Numbered from the stretch's first letter, positions 8,162-17,428 are shown. The stretch is 64,000 nt of DNA from Gammaproteobacteria bacterium (GCA_016712635.1 JADJQS010000007.1:1-64000), one strand, 5' to 3'. A program made the numbers and translations. The notes: generated from the sequence alone by a model not told the origin.

Positions 8162-9238
8162 CTAGCGCTTTTCGCGCAACCCCAGCGGATCCGCCGGGTC
8201 GATGCCGGCCTTGAACGGCAGCTTGCGGTCGTGGTGGGTGACCTCGTAGACCTTGCCGATCCAGTTGTCGATGACCGCCTCGGCGGTGTCGTGCCAGGTG
8301 TTGTGCAGCGCCGGGCGGACGTGGTCCTCGGGGAATTCCGGCACCGGCTCGCCGCGGGCCTGCGCGGTGGCGAGGCGGTCCTGGTATTCCTCGAGGATCG
8401 CCTGTGACTTGTCGGTGAAGTAATGCTCCGGAAACGGCGGGTAGTCCGCGCGCAGGCCCTGGGCGTACAGCTTCACCTCGCGCTTGTATTCCTTGAGCAG
8501 GCTGATGGTGTCGTATTCCGGGTGCCCCTGGAAGTAGACGAAGCGGAACAGGTCATCGCTCACCGCGAGGTGCACGCCGGCGACGTCGCTCTCCACCAGA
8601 ACCTGCAGGCCGGCCGCCTCGAACTGGTCGCGCCCGATCTCGTTGAAGCGCGAATGGGGCACGTCGAACAGGCTGTTCACGTCGGCGACCAGCGGGTGGC
8701 GCGCGTTCACCACGCGGTGCGGATACACGCCCCAGCGCTTCGCCGGCAGGCGCCGCCGGTGCTGGCCGTGGCGGAACTGCAGCACGGCGTGCGTCGCGAG
8801 GCAGGAGCATAAGATCGACGTGACATGCTCGGCGGCCCAGTCGATCACCTCGATGAGCGGCTCCCAGAACGGCTCGGCGGCGAGGTCGGGCTGGGTCACG
8901 TTGGCGCCGGTGATGATGAGCGCGTCCAGCCCGTCCGCCTTGAGCTGGGCGAAGGAGTCGTAGTAGGTGTCGATGTAGTCCTGCGCCTGCGCACTGCGCG
9001 CAAGCTCCTTCAGCGTGAACGTGTGCATGATGAACTGCGCGATCTGGTTGCTCTCGCCCACCAGGCGGAAGAACTGCCGCTCGGTGGCCTGCAGCGCGGC
9101 ATCCGGCATCATGTTGAGCAGCCCGATGTGCAGTTCGCGGATGTCCTGGCTCTGCGCCTCCTCGCTGGTGAGGATGCGCGCGCCTTCCCGCCTCAGGTAA
9201 TCGAAGGTGGGGAGATTGGATTTTGCGACCAGCGGCAT
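8162..9238 (-). CDS. metA: Homoserine O-succinyltransferase (MetA/MetX-succinyl type)
   Basis: 358 residues. MetA family landmarks are present: IGLLNMMPDAALQATERQF near the N-terminus, a nucleophile region ILCSCLATHA in place of the enteric CWGA, HSRFNEIG, and the catalytic GHPEYD. It activates homoserine with succinyl-CoA as the first committed step of methionine synthesis. It is longer than the roughly 309-residue enteric enzyme. The CxCLATHA variant is what I associate with MetA forms of some other proteobacteria; acyl donor preference cannot be settled by reading. It is encoded 33 nt downstream of the ATPase gene on the same strand, with no riboswitch between them. Confidence 0.85.
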   Translation of the reverse strand: MPLVAKSNLPTFDYLRREGARILTSEEAQSQDIRELHIGLLNMMPDAALQATERQFFRLVGESNQIAQFIMHTFTLKELARSAQAQDYIDTYYDSFAQLKADGLDALIITGANVTQPDLAAEPFWEPLIEVIDWAAEHVTSILCSCLATHAVLQFRHGQHRRRLPAKRWGVYPHRVVNARHPLVADVNSLFDVPHSRFNEIGRDQFEAAGLQVLVESDVAGVHLAVSDDLFRFVYFQGHPEYDTISLLKEYKREVKLYAQGLRADYPPFPEHYFTDKSQAILEEYQDRLATAQARGEPVPEFPEDHVRPALHNTWHDTAEAVIDNWIGKVYEVTHHDRKLPFKAGIDPADPLGLREKR

Positions 9239-9271
9239 GCGTCTATCCGTCCCGTGTCATGGCGATAACAG

Positions 9272-10117
9272 TCAGTTGCGCCGGTCGATGGCGCGTTCCA
9301 CCAGGCGCAGGAAGGTCGCCTCGTCGCGCACGCCGGCGAGCTCGTCGGTGCCGACCGTGTAGCCGTACTGCGCCGCGATCTGTTCGTAGCGCGGGATGCG
9401 CGCGTAGAACAGTCTGGGGAAGATCCAGCGCACGAAGTCGTCGGGCACGATCTCCGCGACGAAGCCGATGCCCTGTTCCTCCATGTATATCCTGAGCTGC
9501 TCGTCGAGGAAGGCTTCGCGGTAGTACAGCGGCTTGGGGTCGCTCACGGCGCGGCGGATGAGCTGCTGCTCGTCGCGCTCGCTCGCCTTGATGTAGAGGA
9601 TCAGCGTATGACGGCTCAGCGCCTCGATCACGCCGGAATCGTCCAGCTCGCAGATGCTGCCGCCGGCGTCGTTGATGAAGTGCTTGTAGCCGTAGATGGT
9701 CTGCGCCTTGCGGATGAAATCCGGCACGTCCTTCATGGCGGCGATCTCCGCCAGCCGGTGCAGTTCCTGCCGGCGCTTGAACTCCTTCAGCGGCAGACCG
9801 CCCTGTTCAGGGTCGCCGAGCTTGCCGAGGAAGGTCGCCACCGGCTGCAGGTTGTACACCGAGATGTTGTTGTTGATGTAGATCGAGTCGGTGCGCAGCA
9901 GGTCGCGCAGGAACGGCACCTCCATCGCCTTGAGCTTGATGTTGTCGAGGATAGCCTCGTCCAGGTAGCGGGTGCCGATGCGGTAGTCGCCCGAGTAGTG
10001 GAACCAGTGGTCCTGCATGAGCAGGTCGGACAGGTGGGTCTTGCCCACGCCCGACATGCCGAGCAGGGTGATCGACTTGTTCTCCCAGGCCCTGAAGTCC
10101 GCCGCGCTGAATTTCAT
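9272..10117 (-). CDS. P-loop ATPase of unknown function
   Basis: 281 residues. A Walker A motif GMSGVGKT lies at residues 19-26, followed by HWFHYSGDYRIGTRYLDE. The rest has features of a nucleotide kinase-like or AAA-related P-loop protein (INDAGGSICELDD, then LILYIKASERDEQQLIRRA). It is conserved-looking and probably cytoplasmic, and I do not know its substrate. The start ATG 10117 was chosen because the upstream frame is non-coding. It is divergent from the DUF155 gene across a 150-nt gap and upstream of metA. Confidence 0.7.
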   Translation of the reverse strand: MKFSAADFRAWENKSITLLGMSGVGKTHLSDLLMQDHWFHYSGDYRIGTRYLDEAILDNIKLKAMEVPFLRDLLRTDSIYINNNISVYNLQPVATFLGKLGDPEQGGLPLKEFKRRQELHRLAEIAAMKDVPDFIRKAQTIYGYKHFINDAGGSICELDDSGVIEALSRHTLILYIKASERDEQQLIRRAVSDPKPLYYREAFLDEQLRIYMEEQGIGFVAEIVPDDFVRWIFPRLFYARIPRYEQIAAQYGYTVGTDELAGVRDEATFLRLVERAIDRRN

Positions 10118-10267
10118 CGGATGATCCCTTTCGTTCGTGCCGTGTATTCTACCGCAGACTCGCCCCGCTGCCGAGGCGGCGCGCCGTCCGGATTCTGGTA
10201 TCATCGCCCGAACGGCCGGCCCGGCGCGCCGCCGGTGCGCCGCTTCCCGGACGCCAGTGACCAGGCC

Positions 10268-11083
10268 ATGACCAGCGAAGACGAGTTTTCCCTGCGCCAG
10301 TTGATGACGATCCCGGTGCGGGCGCTCTACCTCGGCGCGCGCATCCAGGTGCGCGCGCTCGAGAAGCGCGCGGTGCTCGCGCTGGCGCCGCTGACGCTGC
10401 GCGTCGGCGGGCACGGCTGCGCCGTCGTGTTCCGCTACGGCGCCGTGGTCTTCTTCAATGTCACGGCGCCGGACGAGGAGTCCCTGATCGAATACCTGCG
10501 CCCCTGCCTGGTCGAGCCGCACCCGCAGCCGGAGCGCGAGGAGGTGCTGATCCGGATCGACCCCGGGCGCGGCGACACCGTCCAGGGCGGGGAGGTGTTC
10601 CTGGCCGCGGTCAGCCTGCAGCACCTGCAGCTCGTCGCCGAGGTGCTCGCCAGGAGCCTGGTGCTCGAGTACTACGAATCACGCACGGCGCGCAGCTTCG
10701 ACCTGGTCGAGCCGTTCGCGCGGCGCCTGATCCGGCCGCGGACGCGCTGGGAGAGGCCGGGTGAACTGCTGGTCCATATCGGCGAGGTGCTGCTCAACCA
10801 GCAGGAGATGGTCGGCCGCATCGAGGTCAGCGAGAAACCCGAGCTGCTGTGGGACCACCCGGAGCTGGAGCGCCTCTACGCCCGGCTCGAGACCGAGTAC
10901 GAGCTGCGCGAGCGTTACCGGGCGCTCGAACGCAAACTGGACCTGATCTCGCGCACCGCCGAGACCGTGCTCAGCATCCTGCAGGCGCGCCGCAACCTGC
11001 GCGTGGAGTGGTACATCGTCATCCTGATCGTGATCGAAATCGTCATTCTGCTTTATCAAATGTTCTTTTTCGATCACGTCTGA
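10268..11083 (+). CDS. RMD1/DUF155 family protein
   Basis: 271 residues. The RMD1/DUF155 pattern is visible: a FRYGAVVFFNV segment, then a long amphipathic helical middle (VLAEVLARSLVLEYYE, then GELLVHIGEVLLNQQEM), then WDHPELERLY, and a C-terminal single membrane anchor (WYIVILIVIEIVILLYQMFFF). Related proteins in yeast are tied to meiotic division and mitochondrial translation; the bacterial role is unknown. It is probably membrane-anchored at its C-terminus. The next gene starts 21 nt later. Confidence 0.75.
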   Translation: MTSEDEFSLRQLMTIPVRALYLGARIQVRALEKRAVLALAPLTLRVGGHGCAVVFRYGAVVFFNVTAPDEESLIEYLRPCLVEPHPQPEREEVLIRIDPGRGDTVQGGEVFLAAVSLQHLQLVAEVLARSLVLEYYESRTARSFDLVEPFARRLIRPRTRWERPGELLVHIGEVLLNQQEMVGRIEVSEKPELLWDHPELERLYARLETEYELRERYRALERKLDLISRTAETVLSILQARRNLRVEWYIVILIVIEIVILLYQMFFFDHV

Positions 11084-11104
11084 GCCGGTCGGGGGAGATA
11101 CGTC

Positions 11105-11593
11105 ATGGACGGCATGATGCGGAAATCCATGAACGCCGGGATCAGCTTCGGCCTCACCTCGGGGGTGATCACCACGCTCGGGCTGATGATCGGCCTGCAC
11201 GCGGGCACCCACTCGACGCCCGTCATCGTCGGCGGCATCGTCACCATCGCGATCGCGGATTCCCTGTCCGACGCGCTGGGCATCCATATCTCGGAGGAAT
11301 CGCGCAACAGCCATACCGCGCGCGAGATCTGGCTCGCCACGGTGACGACGTTCTGCGCCAAGTTCATCATGGCGCTCTCCTTCCTGGTGCCGGTCCTGCT
11401 GCTCGAACCGGGCACGGCGGTGCTGGTCAGCCTGGTATGGGGGCTGGGGGTGATCAGCGCGCTGAGCTACCTGATCGCGCGGTCGCAGGGGGTGGCCGCC
11501 TGGAAGGTGATTGGCGAGCACCTCGCCATTGCGCTCATCGTGGTGGTGTCGACCTTCGCCGTCGGCCGCTGGGTGGCGGGCGTCTTCGCCTGA
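11105..11593 (+). CDS. VIT/CCC1-like membrane protein, short form
   Basis: 162 residues with five hydrophobic segments. The start FGLTSGVITTLGLMIGL and ADSLSDALGIHISEES resemble the first two helices of VIT1/CCC1 iron/manganese transporters. It lacks the long cytoplasmic metal-binding insert of plant and yeast members, so transport is an inference. It follows the DUF155 gene closely, probably in one transcript. Confidence 0.65.
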   Translation: MDGMMRKSMNAGISFGLTSGVITTLGLMIGLHAGTHSTPVIVGGIVTIAIADSLSDALGIHISEESRNSHTAREIWLATVTTFCAKFIMALSFLVPVLLLEPGTAVLVSLVWGLGVISALSYLIARSQGVAAWKVIGEHLAIALIVVVSTFAVGRWVAGVFA

Positions 11594-11611
11594 GGGCCGC
11601 CGCGGCGGCCT

Positions 11612-12040
11612 TCAGGCCACGCCGCGCTTGCGCAGGCAGTCGAGATAGGCCGCCTCATCCGGCGCCGCGCCCGTGCGCTGCGCCTGCCACAGGGCCTCCG
11701 CCAGGCAGTCCATCATGCGGTGTTCGGCGTCGTGCGCGGAGGCCGCGCCGTGCAGGATGGCGCGATGGAGTTCCACGATCCCCGCCGGGCGGGCGGTCGC
11801 GAGTTGCTCGCGCAGCGCGATGTGCATGCCCATGTGCAGGAACGGGTTGGGGGCGCCGGTCTCGGGCGGATAGTCGCGGTCGAGCTGTGCGCTGTCCAGC
11901 AGCCGGTGGTATTCCGGGTGTTCGGCGACCACCTGCGCGACGCGGTGTTCCAGCGGCGAGAGCGGCCGGCCGTCCAGGTGTTTCCGCCATGACTCTATAT
12001 ATACCCGCCGCATTTGTTCCCGGTCGTTGCTGTACAGCAT
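11612..12040 (-). CDS. DUF1841 family protein
   Basis: 142 residues. The start SNDREQMRRVYIESWRKH, the motif NPFLHMGMHIALREQ and the tail MMDCLAEALWQAQRTG match DUF1841, a soluble proteobacterial family of unknown role that is often encoded beside nth, as here (12 nt gap). It is probably the last gene of the rsx-nth transcript. Confidence 0.85.
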   Translation of the reverse strand: MLYSNDREQMRRVYIESWRKHLDGRPLSPLEHRVAQVVAEHPEYHRLLDSAQLDRDYPPETGAPNPFLHMGMHIALREQLATARPAGIVELHRAILHGAASAHDAEHRMMDCLAEALWQAQRTGAAPDEAAYLDCLRKRGVA

Positions 12041-12052
12041 GGCGCCTCCGGT

Positions 12053-12739
12053 TCAGGCCCGCTTCGACACGCGGGCCGTGGTGGCGGCCGCGCCGCCTGG
12101 AGGCGCGTCCGTCTCCTTGTGCGGGAATTCGCACAGGTCCGCGATGATGCAGTCCGCGCAGTGCGGGCGGCGCGCGGTGCAGACATAGCGCCCGTGCAGG
12201 ATGAGCCAGTGATGGGCGTCGCGCCGGAACTCGGACGGGACCGCGCGCAGCAGGGTCTTTTCGACCTCTAGCACGTTCCTGCCGGGCGCGATGCCGGTAC
12301 GGTTGGCGAGCCGGAAGATGTGCGTGTCGACCGCGATGGTGGGCTCCCCGAAGGCGGTGTTGAGGATCACGTTGGCGGTCTTGCGGCCCACGCCGGGCAG
12401 CGCCTCCAGCGCCGCGCGCTCGCGCGGCACCTCGCCGCCGTGCCGTTCGATCAGCAGGCGGCAGGTCCTGATGATGTTGCCCGCCTTGGTGTTGAACAGC
12501 CCGATGCTCTTGATGTGCTCCTTCAGCCCCGCCTCGCCCAGCGCGAGCATGGCGGCGGGGGTGCGCGCGGCGCGGTACAGGCCGGCGGTGGCCTTGTTGA
12601 CGCTTTTGTCGGTGGCCTGCGCGGACAGGATGACCGCGACCAGCAGCTCGAACGGGGTGGCGTACTCGAGTTCGGTGGTGGGCCGGGGATTGGCCGCCCT
12701 GAGGCGCGTGAATATGGCGCGGCGCTGCCGTGCGTTCAT
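12053..12739 (-). CDS. nth: Endonuclease III
   Basis: 228 residues. It has the helix-hairpin-helix ALPGVGRKTANVILN with its catalytic lysine, a DTHIFRLANRTG segment bearing the catalytic Asp, and the [4Fe-4S] cluster ligands in the C-X6-C-X2-C-X5-C spacing (CTARRPHCADCIIADLC). It removes oxidised pyrimidines from DNA by glycosylase/AP-lyase action. It sits directly behind rsxE as in many gammaproteobacteria. The sequence after the cluster is longer than in E. coli. Confidence 0.95.
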   Translation of the reverse strand: MNARQRRAIFTRLRAANPRPTTELEYATPFELLVAVILSAQATDKSVNKATAGLYRAARTPAAMLALGEAGLKEHIKSIGLFNTKAGNIIRTCRLLIERHGGEVPRERAALEALPGVGRKTANVILNTAFGEPTIAVDTHIFRLANRTGIAPGRNVLEVEKTLLRAVPSEFRRDAHHWLILHGRYVCTARRPHCADCIIADLCEFPHKETDAPPGGAAATTARVSKRA

Positions 12740-12776
12740 GCGATCGCCGGGTCAGCGGTTCGCGGCGAACGCCCGG

Positions 12777-13466
12777 TCAGGCGGCATGCGGTTCCGGCGC
12801 CGCGGCGACGACGGGCGCTGCCTTGCGTTCCCTGCGGCTGCGGTCGATGGCGTTCTTCAGCGCGATGAGCAGGCCAAGCCCGATGAACGCGCCGGGCGGG
12901 AGGACGGCGAGCAGCATGCCCTTGTACTCTCCCAGGTGCAGGGTGAGGTCGCGCGCGCCCTCGCCGAACATCAGGTGCGCATTGGCGAACAGGGTGCCGA
13001 AGCCGATCATCTCGCGCAAGGCGCCGAGCGCGACCAGCACGAGCAGGAAGCCCGTGCCCATCATGAAGCCGTCGAGCAAGGACGGCAGCAGCGGGTTGCG
13101 CGAGGCGAACGCCTCGGCGCGCGCGATGATGTTGCAGTTGGTGACGATCAGCGCGATGAAGATGCCGAGCACATTGTAGAGTTCGTGGAAGTAGGCGTTC
13201 ATCCCGAGCTCGATGACGGTGACCACGCAGGCGATCACGAGGACGAACACCGGGATGCGGATCTCGGGGGTGACCCAGTTGCGGATGATCGAAACGAGGC
13301 CGTTCGTGACCACCAGCGTCATCATCGTGGCGAGGCCGAGTCCGATGCCGTTGACGGTGGAGTTGGTCACCGCGAGCAGCGGGCACAGTCCGAGGATCTG
13401 CACCAGCGCCGGGTTGTTGTTCCACAGCCCGTCGCGCGTGATGGTGGCGAAATCATTCTGTGCCAT
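12777..13466 (-). CDS. rsxE: Electron transport complex subunit RsxE/RnfE
   Basis: 229 residues, six membrane helices. It begins MAQNDFATITRDGLWNNNPA and carries the paired Cys-free helix repeats typical of RnfE/NqrD (GLCPLLAVTN, NCNIIARAEAFAS). It is an inner-membrane subunit of the Rnf/Rsx complex that couples ferredoxin/NADH electron flow to ion movement and, in E. coli, keeps SoxR reduced. It overlaps rsxG by 14 nt. Confidence 0.92.
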   Translation of the reverse strand: MAQNDFATITRDGLWNNNPALVQILGLCPLLAVTNSTVNGIGLGLATMMTLVVTNGLVSIIRNWVTPEIRIPVFVLVIACVVTVIELGMNAYFHELYNVLGIFIALIVTNCNIIARAEAFASRNPLLPSLLDGFMMGTGFLLVLVALGALREMIGFGTLFANAHLMFGEGARDLTLHLGEYKGMLLAVLPPGAFIGLGLLIALKNAIDRSRRERKAAPVVAAAPEPHAA

Positions 13467-14121
13467 GTTCGATCCCCTCCTGCGGCGCGCCGGTGGCGGC
13501 CTCCGTGGTTCGGAACAATTCGTCTTTGTGTGTCTGGAAGTATTTTAAGCTGTTATGCACCGCCTTGACCACCGCGCGCGGGGTGATGGTGGCGCCGGTG
13601 AACTGGTCGAAGATGCCGCCGTCCTTTTCCACCCGCCAGCCCAGGTCGTCCGGATCGGAGAGCGAATGGCCGGCGAAATGCGAGATCCAGTCCGAGCGCT
13701 CCGAATCGATCCAGTCCCCGAGGCCGGGGGTTTCGCGGTGCTCGATTACCCGCACGCCCAGCAGGGACTCGTCGTCATAACGCACGGCGACGAGCAGCCT
13801 GATCGCCCCGGTGTAGCCGTCCGGCGCCACGGTCTCCAGCACCGCGGCGACCGGCCGGCCCTCCATGCGCGCGCGGTACACCGTCAACGGCTTGGGGCTG
13901 CCGAGCAGCGGCTTCGAGGCGGCGAGGGTGGTATCGGCGGTAATGTCATTGTCGTAGGCGGCCCGCGGGACGACCTCGTTCAGCTTGCGCTGCAGGGAGG
14001 CGCGCTCGTTCTGCGCGATGAGTACCTTGGTGTCTTCCTCGGTCAGCGCCACGAGTGTGGTGCCGGCGACGGCGAACGCGCCGAGGATAGCCGCCGTCAT
14101 GGCCATGTGACGCAGCAGCAC
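13453..14121 (-). CDS. rsxG: Electron transport complex subunit RsxG/RnfG
   Basis: 222 residues from GTG 14121; AGGA of the rsxD end serves as ribosome binding site and the rsxD stop is 5 nt upstream. It has one N-terminal membrane helix, then a periplasmic FMN-binding domain. The covalent-FMN motif is seen as DQFTGATITP, where the second Thr carries FMN. An inner ATG at 14106 is the alternative start. Confidence 0.9.
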   Translation of the reverse strand: MLLRHMAMTAAILGAFAVAGTTLVALTEEDTKVLIAQNERASLQRKLNEVVPRAAYDNDITADTTLAASKPLLGSPKPLTVYRARMEGRPVAAVLETVAPDGYTGAIRLLVAVRYDDESLLGVRVIEHRETPGLGDWIDSERSDWISHFAGHSLSDPDDLGWRVEKDGGIFDQFTGATITPRAVVKAVHNSLKYFQTHKDELFRTTEAATGAPQEGIEHGTE

Positions 14122-14126
14122 GGGCG

Positions 14127-15203
14127 CTACTTCCTGCCGTGCCCGAAGACGCGGGGCTTGAAGCGGTCGTCGATGATCGGCACGACCATGTTCATCAGCA
14201 GCACGGAGAACGCGATGCTGTCCGGGTAGCCGCCCCACACGCGGATGACGTACAACAGGATCCCGATGCCGGCGCCGTAGGCCAGTCGGCCGGGCGCGCT
14301 CGCGGCGGCGGTGACCGGGTCGGTGGCGATGAAGAACGCGCCGAGCATCACCGCGCCGCTGAACAGGTGGAACATCGGCGAGGCGTAGTGTTCGGGATCG
14401 TAGAGGGCAAACGCGCCGGAGATCAGCGCCAGCGAGCCGAGCATGGCGACCGGGATGTGCCAGCCGATGATGCGCCGGTAGATCAGCCACAGGCCGCCGA
14501 GCAGGAAGCCCGCGTTGACCCATTCCCAGCCCTTGCCGCCGATCGCCCCGAAGATGGGGATGACGCTGAGCAGCAGGCTGGTCACGTCGTCGAGGCCGAG
14601 CTGGGCGCGGATCTCGGTCACGGTGTTGCCCTGGCCCAGGTTGTTCTTCAGGGTGTCGAGCGGCGTGGCCTCGGTGAGCGCGTCGAAGGTGAGCCCGGGC
14701 GGCAGCTGGCCGCCGAAGATGAACGCGGCCACCTCGAGGAAGCTCATGTCATAGCTGCTGAAGGTGCTGATGGGCAGCCAGCTGGTCATCTGGACCGGGA
14801 AGGAGACCAGCAGGACCACGTAGCCGACCATGGCCGGGTTGAACGGGTTGAAGCCGAGTCCGCCGTACAACTGCTTGGCGACCACGATGGCGAAGAACAC
14901 GCCGATTACGGTGATCCACCACGGCGACAGCGGGGGCAGCGCCAGCGCCAGCAGCACGGCGGTGACCAGTGCGCTGCAGTCGCCGAGATACTGTCGCAGC
15001 GGGCGCTTGCGGATCATCAGCATGGCGGATTCGGCGACAAGCGCCGCGCACGCCGCGATGACGATGTTGATCACCAGCCCCCAGCCGAAGAACCAGATGT
15101 AGATCCCGATGCCGGGGACCAGGGCGAGCAGCACCTGCAGCATGACCTCGGTGACCGAGGCCGGAGACCTGACGTGCGGGGAGGTCGATGTAGTGAGTGG
15201 CAT
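14127..15203 (-). CDS. rsxD: Electron transport complex subunit RsxD/RnfD
   Basis: 358 residues with about nine membrane helices. The motif GLGFNPFNPAMVGYVVLLVSF contains the conserved region of RnfD/NqrB; the flavinylated Thr region is seen at LTEATPLDTLK. It is an ion-path subunit of the Rnf complex in the inner membrane. It is followed by rsxG with a 5-nt gap and preceded by rsxC with 42 nt between. Confidence 0.92.
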   Translation of the reverse strand: MPLTTSTSPHVRSPASVTEVMLQVLLALVPGIGIYIWFFGWGLVINIVIAACAALVAESAMLMIRKRPLRQYLGDCSALVTAVLLALALPPLSPWWITVIGVFFAIVVAKQLYGGLGFNPFNPAMVGYVVLLVSFPVQMTSWLPISTFSSYDMSFLEVAAFIFGGQLPPGLTFDALTEATPLDTLKNNLGQGNTVTEIRAQLGLDDVTSLLLSVIPIFGAIGGKGWEWVNAGFLLGGLWLIYRRIIGWHIPVAMLGSLALISGAFALYDPEHYASPMFHLFSGAVMLGAFFIATDPVTAAASAPGRLAYGAGIGILLYVIRVWGGYPDSIAFSVLLMNMVVPIIDDRFKPRVFGHGRK

Positions 15204-15245
15204 GTTTGTTGTTATTTTGCGCGGACGCGCGCCGGCGGCGTCCGT

Positions 15246-16871
15246 CTAGTTCGATTCGCGATCGTTCTCCCGCGGAGGAGCGTCGGCACCGTCCTTGCGC
15301 CCCGGCCAGCCCTCGCCGCGGCGTTTCTCCGCCTCCTGCAGCGCCGCGTCGCGGCGCGACTCGGCCTGCTGCATGGCCGCGGCCGCCTGTGCCTGTCCGC
15401 GCTCGGCCGTGGCGGCGGCGTCGAGGGCGGACTTCTTCTGCTGCCGCTTGGCCTCGCGCTCCGCCTTTTCGCGCTCCAGCCGCTTCTGGCGGCTCTCATG
15501 GCGCTGGCGCGCGAGGTCGGATTTCTCTTTCTCGCGCTCACGCGTCCAGATGTCCCCCTTGGCGTAGCGGAAGTATTGTACCAGCGGGATGTTGCTGGGA
15601 CAGACGTAGGAGCAGGCGCCGCATTCGATACAGTCGAACAGGTCGTATTCCTGCGCCTTGTCCAGGTCCTTGGTCTTGGAATACCAGTAGAGCTGCTGCG
15701 GGAGCAGGTTCACCGGACAGGCGTCGGCGCAGGCCCCGCAGCGGATGCACGGCATCACCGGCCTGACCGGGGGCAGGTCGGCGGCGGTGGCGGCCAGGAC
15801 GCAGTTGGTGGTCTTGATGACCGGCAGGTCGGGCCGGTGCAGCGCGAAGCCCATCATCGGTCCGCCCATGATCAGGCGTTCGATGCGCTCGACGGCGCCC
15901 TCGCACTGGGCGATCAGCTCGTTCATCGGGGTGCCGATCAGCACCTCCATGTTGCAGGGCCGGCCGACGGCGCTGCCGGTGACCGTGACGATGCGCGAGA
16001 CCAGCGGCTCGCCGAGATGGATCGCGCGGTGCACCGCGGCGGCGGTGCCCACGTTGACGCAGACGACGCCGACGTTCAGGCACAGGCCGTCGCGCGGCAC
16101 TTCCTTTCCGGTCAGCACCCTGACCAGCTGCTTCTCGCTGCCCTGGGGGTACAGGGTCGGGACCCGCACCACCTCGACCCTGTCCATGCCCGCGACGGCC
16201 GTGCGCATCGACTCGAAGGCCGCGGGCTTGTTGTCCTCGATGGCGATCAGGCATTCCTCCGCCTGCAGGGCGTGGCGGATGATCTCGATGCCGCCGCGGA
16301 TCTCGGCCGCACGCTCGCGCATCAGCATGTCGTCGCAGGTGATGAACGGCTCGCACTCGACGCCGTTCAGGATCAGCGTCTTGATCGACTTGTGGTGGCC
16401 GGGGTTGAGCTTGATGTAGGAGGGAAACCCGGCGCCGCCGAGGCCGACGATGCCGGCCTCGCGGATGATGTTGCGCAGGGCGCTCGGCGCGAGCTCGCGG
16501 TAGTTCTCCACCGGCAGGCGCTCCGCCCAGCGGTCCTCGCCGTCGGGCTCGATGACGATGCAGGGGGCGGACAGTCCGGAGGGGTGGGGGATCGGCGCCT
16601 CGCCGATCCCCGTCACCACGCCCGAGCTCGAGGCATGCACCGGGGCGCTGACGTAGCCGCTGGCATGGGCGATCAGCTGTCCCTTCAGCACGCGCTCGCC
16701 CGCCTTGACCACCGGCTCCGCCGGCTCGCCGATGTGCTGGTGCAGCGGCAGCACCAGACGCTGCGGCAGGCGCTGCGGCTGGATCGGCAGATGGGTCGAT
16801 ACGACCTTGTGCTGTGCAGGGTGGATGCCGCCGTGGAATGACCACAGGCGGCGCTTGATGGCCCCCGTCAC
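15246..16871 (-). CDS. rsxC: Electron transport complex subunit RsxC/RnfC
   Basis: 541 residues from GTG 16871, whose first bases overlap the rsxB stop (GTGA). The N-terminal ~430 residues carry the NADH/FMN domain (GGAGFPSYIKL, GVECEPFIT). Two [4Fe-4S] motifs follow, CIRCGACADACPVNLLP and CIECGACSYVCPSNIPL. The last ~80 residues are a charged Ala/Glu/Arg/Lys-rich coiled-coil tail, shorter than the long repeat tail of E. coli RsxC. It is a peripheral subunit on the cytoplasmic face that feeds electrons into the complex. Confidence 0.93.
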   Translation of the reverse strand: MTGAIKRRLWSFHGGIHPAQHKVVSTHLPIQPQRLPQRLVLPLHQHIGEPAEPVVKAGERVLKGQLIAHASGYVSAPVHASSSGVVTGIGEAPIPHPSGLSAPCIVIEPDGEDRWAERLPVENYRELAPSALRNIIREAGIVGLGGAGFPSYIKLNPGHHKSIKTLILNGVECEPFITCDDMLMRERAAEIRGGIEIIRHALQAEECLIAIEDNKPAAFESMRTAVAGMDRVEVVRVPTLYPQGSEKQLVRVLTGKEVPRDGLCLNVGVVCVNVGTAAAVHRAIHLGEPLVSRIVTVTGSAVGRPCNMEVLIGTPMNELIAQCEGAVERIERLIMGGPMMGFALHRPDLPVIKTTNCVLAATAADLPPVRPVMPCIRCGACADACPVNLLPQQLYWYSKTKDLDKAQEYDLFDCIECGACSYVCPSNIPLVQYFRYAKGDIWTREREKEKSDLARQRHESRQKRLEREKAEREAKRQQKKSALDAAATAERGQAQAAAAMQQAESRRDAALQEAEKRRGEGWPGRKDGADAPPRENDRESN

Positions 16872-17422
16872 GACGCCTGTCCCGCCGTCTTCTGTTCGGG
16901 GTAGGGCCACTTCCAGATCTGGATATTCTGCTTGACGGGCACCATGTCGATGCAGTCGACCGGGCAGGGCGGCACGCACAGGTTGCAGCCCGTGCACTCC
17001 TCCGCGATCACCGTGTGCATGTGTTTCGCCGCGCCGACGATGGCGTCCACCGGGCAGGCCTGGATGCACAGCGTGCAGCCGATGCAGCGCGCCTCGTCGA
17101 TGATCGCCACGGTCTTGGGTTTCTCCTGGCCGTTCTCCGGATTGAGCGGCTTGGGATCGCGGTCGAGCAGGTCGGCCAGCGCCAGGATGGTGGCCTCGCC
17201 GCCGGGCGGGCACTGGTTGATGTCGGCCTTGCCGCCGGCGATCGCCTCGGCGTAGGGGCGGCAGCCCGGGAAGCCGCACTGGCCGCACTGCGTCTGCGGC
17301 AGCAGCGCGTCGATGCGGTCGACCAGCGGATCGCCCTCCACCTTGAAGCGGATGGCGGCGTAGCCCAGGGTGAGGCCGAATACGACCGCGAGGACGCTGA
17401 GGGCGATGATGGCGGCGAGCAT
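16868..17422 (-). CDS. rsxB: Electron transport complex subunit RsxB/RnfB
   Basis: 184 residues. It has an N-terminal membrane helix, then a 4Fe-4S domain (TQCGQCGFPGCRPYAEAIA) and two ferredoxin-type motifs (CIGCTLCIQACPVDAI, CTGCNLCVPPCPVDCI). It is the electron entry or relay subunit of the Rnf/Rsx complex. The length fits short gammaproteobacterial RnfB. The start at 17422 is 6 nt after the rsxA stop. Confidence 0.93.
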   Translation of the reverse strand: MLAAIIALSVLAVVFGLTLGYAAIRFKVEGDPLVDRIDALLPQTQCGQCGFPGCRPYAEAIAGGKADINQCPPGGEATILALADLLDRDPKPLNPENGQEKPKTVAIIDEARCIGCTLCIQACPVDAIVGAAKHMHTVIAEECTGCNLCVPPCPVDCIDMVPVKQNIQIWKWPYPEQKTAGQAS

Positions 17423-17428
17423 GCGCGC

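Noticed and set aside
9239..9271. SAM-responsive riboswitch before metA
   Set aside because: Only 33 nt separate metA from the preceding gene on the same strand, too little for any known SAM riboswitch class, and no such stems are visible.
14139..16841. 900-codon open frame on the plus strand across rsxD and rsxC
   Set aside because: It is antisense to two well supported genes, has Asp/His/Gly-rich low-complexity composition from GC-rich complement, and matches nothing known. Similar antisense frames at 38493-40907, 48217-51057 and 61372-63891 were dropped for the same reason.
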